NCBI GenBank assembly: GCA_945881865.1
Contig: CAMCVK010000001.1
Coordinates: 1-64,000 of the forward strand
DNA length: 64,000 nt
Direction of reading: 5' to 3'
Origin: Fimbriimonas ginsengisoli Gsoil 348
Lineage (GTDB): Bacteria; Armatimonadota; Fimbriimonadia; Fimbriimonadales; Fimbriimonadaceae
Position 1 is the first letter of the stretch; the number at the start of each line of letters is the position of its first letter. Positions 17,255-26,435 of this stretch are shown piece after piece. The position numbers and the translations under genes were made by a program. The notes under the pieces were generated by a model. The model ran no database searches. It saw nothing but the letters and a program-made list of their open reading frames with translations, and had not been told where the DNA came from.

Positions 17255-19723
17255 CTACTTCAGTAGCTTCACCGCCACCGAGGTCTGAATCCGTCGAAGG
17301 GTAAGCGTAACCCGGGAATTCTTCGTTTCGCTGACTTTGAAATGGCGAACCGGGAACACCGCACGGCGCCCGCCAGGCTTGATGAAGACGCATTTTTTGC
17401 CGCGAAGGTGTCCGTCCGGATATTGAACAGAGATAGTAAGGCCGCCCTCTGGCGCGTAGCCACTCAGCTCGACCGCGACCTGAATCGGACCGCCGGTGCC
17501 TCCGACCAGTTCGGACGGCGTCGCCCTAGCCGACTTGATGCTTGGCGGCGACAGATAAACGTAGCCGGTCGTACTGGTCTCTGCGGTCGATGCGACAACG
17601 GAAACGCGTTCGGGACGGATGACGCTGTCCGCCCGGGCACTAAAGCTCACCGAATACTGACCTTTCCGAAGGACCACATACTCCGGCACCGTTACCGACG
17701 GCGAGGCCGAAGCAAGGTCGATGCGAATATTCTCGACCGCGGCGGCCGACATCGAAACCGTGCCGCGCAGTTGCTCGGGGCTGCCGTTTTCCTTCGGTAG
17801 GGGTGTGAAGCCCAGCGTCGTCAAACGCGGCATGGTCACCGTCAGTGGTGCGCCGACGGCTTCAAACCCTTCGAAGAAGTCCGGGTTCTTCGGGCGGACG
17901 TAGTCAGTCGTCAATATGCGTACGGTTCTGGTTTCGCGCGTACCTAGAGTCCGAACGTCGACGGGAACCGATTGCGACCCCGCTGGTACCGTGACGGTTT
18001 TTGGAAAGGTTACGGTTTGCGGCCCCGTGCCTTCGACGCCGAGCCCGATGGTCACGTCAACCGGGTAGACGTTGTTCAGAGTGATCGTGCCGACCGCCCG
18101 GCGCCCGGCAACCACGGTTTCTGGCGCAATGACAAACGACGCGACATCGGCAATGCGGAAACTTTGGGGTGTCGAGGACGCGAATCCATTGTTGTGAATT
18201 GCCCGGAATGCAAGCTCACGCCGCTGAATCGTCCAGTTCTGACCGTTGTAGGCACCTTCCAGGAGCCGCCATATCCGCAGCGGCACGGGCACGACGAATG
18301 ATTTCGAGACCCCATCCATCACGATTCTCGCGGGCGGCCCTTCGCGATCAATAAACCCACGGCCAGTGCCCGTGAACTTCGCAATTGGCGTCAGCTCCAA
18401 CGGGCTCGCGTCCGGGGGAACATCAAACGAAACCGTTACCGGAACGGTCGAACCGATGATCAGATCGCCGGCAGGTGGCGTCACGGTCATCCGGTTCGGG
18501 ATGAAGATGTCGTTCCGAGAATCCACCCACGTTCGATTGTAAGATTTAAGTTCGGTGTCTTGATATCCGTCGAGATCCCGGTCCCCTTCTGACGCGAGGT
18601 TCTCGCTGTAAACCGTTAACCTGTCGACATCACCCCACTTACCGTCGGCAGACCGTACGTACAGCTTGGTGCCGCCAACAATCTCTTTTCGGCCGTCTCC
18701 CGGAGAGATTTTGGATACGCTCCCGCGCGACTCGTAAATTCTTCCATCTTTAAGAATCGCATGGTACGAGATCGGGGCACCGGCCCCGTAAAGATCGTGC
18801 AGCACAACCGCAAAATCAGACGCCGGTGGCAGGTCAGTCGGGACGCCCGTGATGAGCTCTTTGTAGCCTGGCCCGCGACCATAGGTACCGTACGCGTTTG
18901 TGTTGGCAAGGCGCCAGAGGTAGACTTTTCCTTGGGTATCGATGACGATGGCGTGACCCCGAAACGCCCGAATCTTGTCAATCGGCGCGGTGAAGGTCGG
19001 CATCGGGCGGGCAGCCTCGGCAACTTCGCCCCACATTCGGAGCTTCCCGCTTGCGTCCACCGCCATGCTGTAGCCGTCGCCGGCGGCGAACTTCTCGACC
19101 GGGCCGAGGTCATCGGGCACGGGATACTCGTTACCACCGGATAAGTCAAACTGCATCAGTCGGTTGTCCTGGCCTTGTGCCAGCGCGTGAGAGTGACCTC
19201 CTTCGAGCCGCTTCCAGTTCTTTAGTGGCGGGATATCCCCGCCGAAGCCTTCGGATTGATGCCATTTCAACAGCCCGTCGGCATCCTCATAGATGTAATT
19301 CCGGTACATCGCGGCGAGCTTCGTTGGGCCAAACGTGGTGAATCGTTCTCCGGACCAGGGGTAGTAAATGTCCGGGTCCAGGCCCCAGGAGAAATTGGTG
19401 AAGTTTCGAACCAGGGTTGAAGCGTTGACCACGAAGTCGCCCGTGCGCCAGCGGCCGTCGAGCGGAGTGGCAACGACTTCAAAGGAAGAGTTGGCGGGAA
19501 GGGCCTTGGTGATGCCATTCCGGCCGTCGAAACGCGTGTTCTCCGCGTGCAGCTTCACCCAAACGTCCTGGGGCAAAAGGTTCTGGATCTGGATAGATAC
19601 TGGCTCCGCGCTACCAGCCTTTGGAATTCTATCGAATCCAATCAGAATCGGATCATCCGCGAATGCGCACACCGCGAGCAGCATGGCTAGCAGCAAGGTC
19701 AGGCAACCACGAAAAAATATCAC
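17255..19723 (-). CDS. Secreted RCC1-like / Ig-like repeat protein
   Basis: Signal peptide LTLLLAMLLAVCAFA; RCC1-like LRMWGEV..VYLWRLAN; C-terminal Ig-like repeats resembling those in 42944-47644; GTG start near 19723 inferred. Confidence 0.6.
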   Translation of the reverse strand: MIFFRGCLTLLLAMLLAVCAFADDPILIGFDRIPKAGSAEPVSIQIQNLLPQDVWVKLHAENTRFDGRNGITKALPANSSFEVVATPLDGRWRTGDFVVNASTLVRNFTNFSWGLDPDIYYPWSGERFTTFGPTKLAAMYRNYIYEDADGLLKWHQSEGFGGDIPPLKNWKRLEGGHSHALAQGQDNRLMQFDLSGGNEYPVPDDLGPVEKFAAGDGYSMAVDASGKLRMWGEVAEAARPMPTFTAPIDKIRAFRGHAIVIDTQGKVYLWRLANTNAYGTYGRGPGYKELITGVPTDLPPASDFAVVLHDLYGAGAPISYHAILKDGRIYESRGSVSKISPGDGRKEIVGGTKLYVRSADGKWGDVDRLTVYSENLASEGDRDLDGYQDTELKSYNRTWVDSRNDIFIPNRMTVTPPAGDLIIGSTVPVTVSFDVPPDASPLELTPIAKFTGTGRGFIDREGPPARIVMDGVSKSFVVPVPLRIWRLLEGAYNGQNWTIQRRELAFRAIHNNGFASSTPQSFRIADVASFVIAPETVVAGRRAVGTITLNNVYPVDVTIGLGVEGTGPQTVTFPKTVTVPAGSQSVPVDVRTLGTRETRTVRILTTDYVRPKNPDFFEGFEAVGAPLTVTMPRLTTLGFTPLPKENGSPEQLRGTVSMSAAAVENIRIDLASASPSVTVPEYVVLRKGQYSVSFSARADSVIRPERVSVVASTAETSTTGYVYLSPPSIKSARATPSELVGGTGGPIQVAVELSGYAPEGGLTISVQYPDGHLRGKKCVFIKPGGRRAVFPVRHFKVSETKNSRVTLTLRRIQTSVAVKLLK

Positions 19724-19945
19724 ATACCGAGCATAAACCAAAAAAGAGTTCGCCGGTGAGTTTAGGGCTGATACATTTACCGGCTTAATGCCAGCGCAGC
19801 GCAGATGAACGTCGCCTAGTCGATTAGTTGGCGATTGATCCCGGCCGGGGCGGAACCCCAGGTGAAGCCAAGCCGCACTCGGCGGAGTTCCACCGCGTGA
19901 TGTTTTGTATGCAGCCTTCGTGTAAACCAAACCCAAAATGCGTGG

Positions 19946-19976
19946 TTGACATATGTAGAATAACGTCTACTATAAT
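19946..19976 (+). promoter_or_regulatory. Sigma70-like promoter TTGACA-N19-TATAAT with dyad GTAGA-N6-TCTAC in the spacer
   Basis: -35 at 19946-19951, -10 at 19971-19976, dyad 19955-19970, ATG 6 nt after the -10. Confidence 0.7.
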
Positions 19977-19982
19977 TCGACC

Positions 19983-20771
19983 ATGCGGCCACAACTTCAA
20001 CTCCGGCCTGCCCCTAGCCCGTCGCCCATCTCGGAGGACTGGATCGAGCGGCGGGCAAAACTCTTCGAGTGCGGTGCCTACCCCGACAAGGGCGTCACCA
20101 TCGCTCCCGGCGACCTGCAACGGCTCGCCGCCGGCTTCTCTGCCCCCGTTCCGGTGCTCATCGAACACGCCGATTCGCCCCTCGAAATGGGCATGCTCAT
20201 CTCCGTCGAGCCGGTCGGCGAGGAGCTCTTTGGCAACCTGCGATTCTCGCCCGAGGCCAACGCGCTGATCGAGCGATCCGGCGCGAAGTCACTCTCCGTC
20301 GGAATCTCGGCCGACCTATCCACGATTCGCGAGGTCTCGTTGGTGCGGAATCCCCGGGTTCCCAGTGCCCAGATCTTCCACAACGGCGACAGCCTGGCAT
20401 TTTTTGCCGAGGTCAGCGCGGTTGACTACCGTCGCGAATACGAGCGCTTGCGGCGCGAGACTCTGGCCAGCGAAAACGAGAAAGCCCTCCAGGCTTTGCT
20501 CCGCGAGGCAAAGATTCTCCCCGCCGAGGTTCCGTTTGCCCGAGCTCTGCTGGAGGCCGAAGCGTCGGTGACCTTCAGCGGAAGCCGAACGACCACGCGA
20601 GAACTGACGCTGCGGATGTTCCAATCGCGAACCCCGCACGCTTGGTTCACCGAGACCGCGACCGCCGCGATGAGCAGCGAAGCCAACCCGTTGCTCCTGC
20701 CCGAGGAGACGGCGTTCTACCGCCAGTACTTCCCCGAAATCCCCATCGGCGAGATCGCCAAGAACCGATAA
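19983..20771 (+). CDS. Phage head maturation protease / Mu gpI-like
   Basis: VPVLIEHADSPLEMGMLISVEP..AKSLSVGISAD plus scaffold-like C-terminal part; first gene of the head block. Confidence 0.7.
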   Translation: MRPQLQLRPAPSPSPISEDWIERRAKLFECGAYPDKGVTIAPGDLQRLAAGFSAPVPVLIEHADSPLEMGMLISVEPVGEELFGNLRFSPEANALIERSGAKSLSVGISADLSTIREVSLVRNPRVPSAQIFHNGDSLAFFAEVSAVDYRREYERLRRETLASENEKALQALLREAKILPAEVPFARALLEAEASVTFSGSRTTTRELTLRMFQSRTPHAWFTETATAAMSSEANPLLLPEETAFYRQYFPEIPIGEIAKNR

Positions 20772-20776
20772 CCAAG

Positions 20777-21217
20777 ATGCCTGCCCTACAAAAACCCTAC
20801 GAAAACTTCGAGAAACCCGGCCTGGTGGTGAGCTACCAGATGGCCGCCGTCAAGATCTACAAAGGATCGCTGGTGGGCGTGAACGCCGCCGGATTCCTGG
20901 TGCAGATGGCCCACGGAACCGCCGGATTGCGCTTTGTTGGCGTGGCCAACGAGACCGCCGACAACTCGGCCGGTGCCGCCGGTGACCTCAGCCTGAACGT
21001 GAACAAAACCGGGACCTTCGTGTTCAAACCCGTCGCGGGCTACACCCCGGCCCAGGGCGACCTCGGCAAAGACATCTACGCCAACACCGATTGGGAGGTG
21101 CAAGTGAGCGCAACGGGACTCACCAACGCCTATAAAGTCGGCTCCGTGACTCGCCTCGAGACGACGAGTACCGGCTCGGCCGGTGTTCGCATCCGAATCG
21201 GCAACTACACGCTTTGA
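20777..21217 (+). CDS. DUF2190-like capsid decoration protein
   Basis: MAAVKIYKGSLVGVNAAGFLVQMAHGTAGLRFVGVANETADNSAGAAGD..; small beta-rich protein between protease and capsid genes. Confidence 0.7.
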   Translation: MPALQKPYENFEKPGLVVSYQMAAVKIYKGSLVGVNAAGFLVQMAHGTAGLRFVGVANETADNSAGAAGDLSLNVNKTGTFVFKPVAGYTPAQGDLGKDIYANTDWEVQVSATGLTNAYKVGSVTRLETTSTGSAGVRIRIGNYTL

Positions 21218-21229
21218 TCTTACGAAACC

Positions 21230-22168
21230 ATGCCAATTACCACCTCTGACATGCGCGAGCTGATGCTGCCCGGGCTCCGGGCCGAGTTCGCCCTCGCCTA
21301 TCGCAACGAAATCGACAACTCGACGTTCGAGTCGCTGGCCACGGTCATCCAAACCACGCAGCCATCGCAACGCTACGGCTGGCTGGGTGCCGCCCCGGCG
21401 ATGCGCGAATTCACCGACGAACGGCGTCCGACGGGCCTCGCCGCCTACTCGACTACGATCGAGGACAAGACATTCGAAGCCACGATCGCCGTCGAGCGGA
21501 AGGCGTTGGAAGACGACCAGCTCGACGTGATCCGCTTGCGAATCCGCGACCTTGCATCCCGCGTGGCCGCCCACCGGCACCAGCTTCTGGCCGAGGCCCT
21601 TGGCCAAGGATTCTCGGCGACCGGGTACGACGGCGTCCCGTTCTTCTCGAATAGCCACCCCACCGGACCGGCAACGGCCTCGAACGTAACGAGCGATGCG
21701 CTTGCGGAAGCCTCGCTGGCCGCCGGAATCACGACGATGATGAGCCTGGAGGACGACCAGGCAGTTCCGCTTGGCATTGTGCCGGACACCCTGGTCGTCG
21801 GGCCCAAGCTACAATGGCTGGCGCGCGAACTTGTCGAAAGTCCGGTCGTGGTCTACCGAGGAAACGACGTCGATACCGCACCGTCGACGCCGTACAAGAA
21901 CGTCATCCAAGGTCGGCTGCGGCTGATCGTGTCGCCGTACCTGCGGGGCACGAACGACGACCGTTGGTTCCTGCTCGACACCACCCGCGCGGTTCGCGGC
22001 CTCATCTTGCAGCAACGCAGCGACGTTCCGGTTGAGTTCAGCGCCCTTGATTCGCGTAGCGGCAGCGAAAGCGCGTTCATGCGGGACCTCTTCTACTACG
22101 GCGTCCGCGCCCGCTACAACGTGGGCTACGGCATGTGGCAGGCAGCGTTCGGCGGGGACGTGCTTTGA
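21230..22168 (+). CDS. Mu gpT-like major capsid protein
   Basis: AYRNEIDNSTFESLATVIQTTQPSQRYGWLGAAPAMREFTDER, IAVERKALEDDQLDVIRLRIRDLA, YDGVPFFSNSHP, VPDTLVVGPKLQ. Confidence 0.82.
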   Translation: MPITTSDMRELMLPGLRAEFALAYRNEIDNSTFESLATVIQTTQPSQRYGWLGAAPAMREFTDERRPTGLAAYSTTIEDKTFEATIAVERKALEDDQLDVIRLRIRDLASRVAAHRHQLLAEALGQGFSATGYDGVPFFSNSHPTGPATASNVTSDALAEASLAAGITTMMSLEDDQAVPLGIVPDTLVVGPKLQWLARELVESPVVVYRGNDVDTAPSTPYKNVIQGRLRLIVSPYLRGTNDDRWFLLDTTRAVRGLILQQRSDVPVEFSALDSRSGSESAFMRDLFYYGVRARYNVGYGMWQAAFGGDVL

Positions 22169-22226
22169 TTCTGGCCCTCGGATTCATCTGGGATTGGCTG
22201 GAATCTCGTCTTCGAAGGCTGCCGCG

Positions 22227-22643
22227 ATGGTTGGTACGCCGGTGATCGTATCCGTGAGCGGCGCACGGGTCAAGGAAAAGTGCGGCGTTTCCGGAACGAC
22301 CTACGACACCGTGATCAACAACCTGATCGGCGAGACCGTCCCGGCGGTCCGGTTGCTGGTTTCCGAAGAGACCCTAGCCTCGGAGGACGCCGATCTTGCC
22401 GCCCTGGTGAACCTGGCCGCTACCGAGTGGGTGGCAGGTGAATTCATTGCGCAACGCCTTCGCGAGCCAGGCGTCGCCGACGGGATCACGGTCGGAGAGC
22501 TCACGCTTCGGCCACCGGCGCGGAACCTTGTCGATCCGTCTGGGCTCAAAGCCCAGGCGATGGCTCGGCTCCTTCCGTACCTTCGCTTTCCGGCGGTCGC
22601 CGGAGCGGCGTTTGGCGTCTTGGCGGGAGGCGAGGACCGGTGA
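22227..22643 (+). CDS. Phage head-tail connector-like protein
   Basis: Position downstream of capsid; helical, 138 aa; ATG 22227 preferred. Confidence 0.45.
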   Translation: MVGTPVIVSVSGARVKEKCGVSGTTYDTVINNLIGETVPAVRLLVSEETLASEDADLAALVNLAATEWVAGEFIAQRLREPGVADGITVGELTLRPPARNLVDPSGLKAQAMARLLPYLRFPAVAGAAFGVLAGGEDR

Positions 22644-22939
22644 GCGTGCTTTCCGACCGCGCAACGACGGCCATTCTCGCGCACGCGGACGACTTAACTC
22701 TCGCCGGCGTAGGTCGAAAAGCGTTGGTTACGATGCTCGGCGGGGCCCGCGCCTACCTGTCGGATGCTGAGTACGAAGCCGCCGGCCGCCCCATTCTTGG
22801 CGCGGTCGTCCCCGCGAGCGACACCACGACCGCCGGCTCGTCCGCGAACTATCTCGGACGGGCGCTCACGGTGAAACGGGCCATCGACCTTCGATGGGAC
22901 GGCGCGACGGTCGCGCGCCTACTTGTTCTGGTCGGCTGA
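22640..22939 (+). CDS. Small phage head-tail joining/closure-like protein
   Basis: GTG start overlapping the upstream stop; size and position; 3' end overlaps convergent rseP. Confidence 0.4.
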   Translation: MSVLSDRATTAILAHADDLTLAGVGRKALVTMLGGARAYLSDAEYEAAGRPILGAVVPASDTTTAGSSANYLGRALTVKRAIDLRWDGATVARLLVLVG

Positions 22940-24229
22940 TCCGGCCTTCGGCTCCACTGTTCGAATCTTCGCCGGAGGTTCGGACGGCTTCCCAAAGAAC
23001 CGGTTGAAGTCGACGAACAGCACGCCAAAGAACATCGTGGCCACCAAGATGAGGCCGATGGTGCCCACGAAATTCTGGGTACGCATGCTCACCCGTCGCC
23101 CCCGGCGCAACATCTCCACGACCGCCACCATCATCTGGCCGCCATCCAGCGGGAAGATGGGCAGCAGGTTAAAGATGCCAACCGAGATGCTGAGCAACGC
23201 CGCGACCCGAATGACCGCCGCAATGCCGTCCTGGGCCGCCATCGAGGTGAACGAGAACATCGTCATCGGTCCGCCCACGTTGTCCTTCACCGTCTCGGGC
23301 TTCTTCACCATGCTGCCGAGGTTGGCGATTGCCATCCCAGGAAGCGCCGACGCACGGGCCACCGCGGCCGGAAATGCCAACGGCACCTTGCGATAGCCCC
23401 AACTCACGCCAATTTTCGCTTGTTTTGCGGTCTCTCCGGTCGGCATCAAGTCTCGGTCCAGCACCGGCGTCTCGGAAGTCGGGGCCAACGGCGTGAGCTG
23501 CGTGCTTGCTTGCTTGCCTTCGCGCAGGTAGGCCACGGAAATCGTCTTTCCGCCCTGATCCTTCACCTGCTGGATCATTTCGTAGACGTTCGCGACCTTG
23601 GTGCCGTTGATCTCCAGGATCTGGTCGGCGGGCTTTAGGCCGGCTTTGTCGGCCGGGCTACCGACAACGATTCCGGCAATCTTCGCCGTTTTCTCCGGCA
23701 CGGCGTCGCCATCCCACATCAACACGGGAATAAAGAGCAAAATACCCGCCAAAATGCTGAACGCCGGTCCGGCGAACAGAACGATAAATCGTTGCCAAGG
23801 CGGCTTGCTGTAGAAGCCACCGGGAATGTGAACTTCGCTTCCATCATCCGCCGGCATCATTCCCTTGATGCGGACAAATCCGCCCAGCGGAAACGGTCGC
23901 AGTGTGAAGTGCGTCGTCTCGCGGAGCGCCTTGCCCGTCGGCGTGTCTACGACCTCGATCGTATGCGACTGGTCGCCGCCTTCTAATGCCGATCCCTCGG
24001 ATCGCCGGGTGCCGCTCTCCGGCACCGGATCGTTCGGCCCAAGCGGAATCAAGTAAGTCTTCTTTGCGTACACCCAGCGCTTCGGGCCGAATCCGATGGC
24101 GAACTCCTCCGCACCCATGTTGAAAATCCGCGCGAAGAGGTAATGCCCGTACTCATGGGCCGCTACCAGAACGGAGATCACGACAACGAACGTGAGGATG
24201 TAAAGCGGAATCTGCAGAAATGGGGGCAT
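22919..24229 (-). CDS. rseP: RIP metalloprotease (site-2 protease)
   Basis: HEYGH active site, PDZ GSPADKAGLKPADQILEINGTKV, NLLPIFPLDGGQ. Confidence 0.92.
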   Translation of the reverse strand: MPPFLQIPLYILTFVVVISVLVAAHEYGHYLFARIFNMGAEEFAIGFGPKRWVYAKKTYLIPLGPNDPVPESGTRRSEGSALEGGDQSHTIEVVDTPTGKALRETTHFTLRPFPLGGFVRIKGMMPADDGSEVHIPGGFYSKPPWQRFIVLFAGPAFSILAGILLFIPVLMWDGDAVPEKTAKIAGIVVGSPADKAGLKPADQILEINGTKVANVYEMIQQVKDQGGKTISVAYLREGKQASTQLTPLAPTSETPVLDRDLMPTGETAKQAKIGVSWGYRKVPLAFPAAVARASALPGMAIANLGSMVKKPETVKDNVGGPMTMFSFTSMAAQDGIAAVIRVAALLSISVGIFNLLPIFPLDGGQMMVAVVEMLRRGRRVSMRTQNFVGTIGLILVATMFFGVLFVDFNRFFGKPSEPPAKIRTVEPKAGSADQNK

Positions 24230-25357
24230 TTAGGCCACGCCTCCGGCGGATTGCATGTGCGTGCGGGCTTCTTCCCGCGCGGTCACGTCGGCCTGAACCA
24301 CGTTCTCCAAAGTCGCTTCCTGTGCCGCGTGATTCTCCATCGTCTTTTCTACGACGTCTGTAATCTCCAAAAATCCAATTTCCCCACGCAAAAATGCATT
24401 TGCGGCTTCTTCGTTCGCCGCGTTCATCACGCAGGGCAGGGTTCCGCCGGTTTCGCACGCCTCTTGGGCCAGCCGAATCGAGCGGAAAGTCTCGTGATCC
24501 ACTTCCTCAAAAGTCAAGTTCGGCGTATCGATCGGGTTCCACGGGCGCATCGTGTTCGCCATCCGTTGCGGATAGAGCAGGCTGTATTGGATCGGCAGCC
24601 GCATATCGGGCCAACCCATTTGTCCAAGCACGCTGCCGTCGTTGAACTTCACCATGCTGTGAACGATGCTTTGCGGATGGATGACCGTTTGCACCTGCCG
24701 GATTCCGACCCCGAACAACCACTTCGCCTCGATGGTTTCGAGCCCTTTGTTCATGAGCGTCGCGGAGTCGATCGTGATCTTTCCGCCCATGCGCCAGGTC
24801 GGGTGATTGAGCGCTTGCTCGACCGTGATGTTTCGCAGGTCGGCCCGCTTCTTGCCGCGGAACGGTCCGCCGCTCGCGGTGAGAATCAGCGAATCCACCT
24901 GGTCGCTGGTATAGCCCTGAAGGCATTGGAAGAGCGCGCTGTGCTCGCTATCGATCGGCGTCAGCTGGATCTTCGCCTTTTGCACGCGCGGCATCACGAC
25001 TTCGCCGGCGGCAACCAGAACCTCTTTGCTGGCTAGCGCAATGTCTTTTCCTTCGTCGATGGCGGTGAGGGTCGGCAACAGGCCGATCACGCCGGCCACG
25101 GAGATGACTACCAGGTCGGCTTCGGTGCTTCGAACAAGGTCGAGAATCGCATCCATCCCGGACGGAATGCCTTGCGTATTTTCTTCGAACAGCGCGAGGC
25201 GGCTCACGCCGAACTCGGTCGCCTGGCGGCAAAGCTTCTCGGCGTTGCGCCCGGCTGCGATTCCGACGAGGCGCAACGAATCGGGCAGTTGCGAGATCAC
25301 GTCGAGGGTCTGGGTGCCAATGCTGCCGGTTGACCCGAGAACGACGACGCGCTTCAT
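24230..25357 (-). CDS. dxr: 1-deoxy-D-xylulose-5-phosphate reductoisomerase
   Basis: VVLGSTGSIGTQTLDVI, ALASKEVLVAAGEVVMPR, ASGGPFRGK, HPTWRMGGKITIDSATLMNKGLE. Confidence 0.95.
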   Translation of the reverse strand: MKRVVVLGSTGSIGTQTLDVISQLPDSLRLVGIAAGRNAEKLCRQATEFGVSRLALFEENTQGIPSGMDAILDLVRSTEADLVVISVAGVIGLLPTLTAIDEGKDIALASKEVLVAAGEVVMPRVQKAKIQLTPIDSEHSALFQCLQGYTSDQVDSLILTASGGPFRGKKRADLRNITVEQALNHPTWRMGGKITIDSATLMNKGLETIEAKWLFGVGIRQVQTVIHPQSIVHSMVKFNDGSVLGQMGWPDMRLPIQYSLLYPQRMANTMRPWNPIDTPNLTFEEVDHETFRSIRLAQEACETGGTLPCVMNAANEEAANAFLRGEIGFLEITDVVEKTMENHAAQEATLENVVQADVTAREEARTHMQSAGGVA

Positions 25358-25415
25358 GTGGGCGTCAGGATACTAGAACCGGCGGTTTCCCGGTAGTCCT
25401 GGTGCCCAAAACTCG

Positions 25416-26387
25416 TCACAACTCGACGGTTTGGGTTCCGTCGGTGACGGTGATGCGCGGGCATTCGTCAAGGCCCAGCCGAATACTGAACTTCGGGCGG
25501 CTGGAAGGACCACTCATTCTTGACAGCGCGGTCCGCGCCTTTTCGGGCAGAGTCTGGAAGTTCTTGCGAATCCAAGCGGTCGCGATAGCGGCGACTCTCG
25601 GCATCCTGTTCCCTTCTGGTTGCACGGAAATTCGCGCGGTTTCCGCGAAATCTGCAATTGCAGTGTCATCAAGGGCCATCGTGAGGTCCGCCGCAAGTTG
25701 ATAGCGGGCGCGTAACGTCGCCGAATCGACCTGCGGAATGCACGCCCGAAATGCTCCGGCGATTCTGGCTTGGAATCGGCTCGGCTCGGGGATAAGCTTC
25801 GCAACCGATGCGCTCTGCTCGATCCTCGCACCAATTGCCGAGGCCACGCAGTTGAGAAACTCAGCGCGGGATACGTCTTTCCCAAATCCTGCAAGTCGAA
25901 GTTTTCCAATTACGGTGCCGTGAGTGGCAAGCGCTTTCCCGCCAGATGCGCTGTAAATTGTGGCGAAGATTCCTGCCAAAGTCGGGCCGTTTACTGCCGG
26001 AAAACTCAGCGTCATGCGCCCATCTGCTTGGAATTCATGGACGTAGACTCGGGCCGCCGTAGGCGCCGAAGGGTCTTGCCGTTTCGTTGGCTTTTTCGTT
26101 ACGGGATCAGGCCAGTTCGCAATAATGCTCGGAGGGTAGCTGGTCTCGCAGAAACCCAAGTCATCCATCCCACCGTTCTGAAAATCATAGGCGTCCGCCA
26201 CCGCGTTCGAAAGCGAGCGAATCGTCTCCGTCGTCTTCTCAAACGCCGGAAACTTCTGCCGCGTCGGGCTCACCATCAGCACCGGCTTGCCGGTTGCCTC
26301 AGACAGCGACTTCGCAAAAGCATCGGCATCTCCGCCGGCGAAAGAAAACGAAACGGCAAGTGCCGATAATGCCAGGACCATATTCAT
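25416..26387 (-). CDS. Hypothetical secreted protein
   Basis: Signal peptide MVLALSALAVSFSFAGGDADA after an internal ATG at 26387. Confidence 0.5.
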   Translation of the reverse strand: MNMVLALSALAVSFSFAGGDADAFAKSLSEATGKPVLMVSPTRQKFPAFEKTTETIRSLSNAVADAYDFQNGGMDDLGFCETSYPPSIIANWPDPVTKKPTKRQDPSAPTAARVYVHEFQADGRMTLSFPAVNGPTLAGIFATIYSASGGKALATHGTVIGKLRLAGFGKDVSRAEFLNCVASAIGARIEQSASVAKLIPEPSRFQARIAGAFRACIPQVDSATLRARYQLAADLTMALDDTAIADFAETARISVQPEGNRMPRVAAIATAWIRKNFQTLPEKARTALSRMSGPSSRPKFSIRLGLDECPRITVTDGTQTVEL

Positions 26388-26406
26388 AGGACGCCCCTTG
26401 GGTAGG

Positions 26407-26428
26407 CCCGTTACGGGTCTGCCATACT
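26407..26428 (+). promoter_or_regulatory. lysA promoter -10 (CATACT) with upstream palindrome CCCGT-T-ACGGG
   Basis: Palindrome 26407-26417; -10 26423-26428; ATG 7 nt after the -10. Confidence 0.4.
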
Positions 26429-26435
26429 TGTGCGA

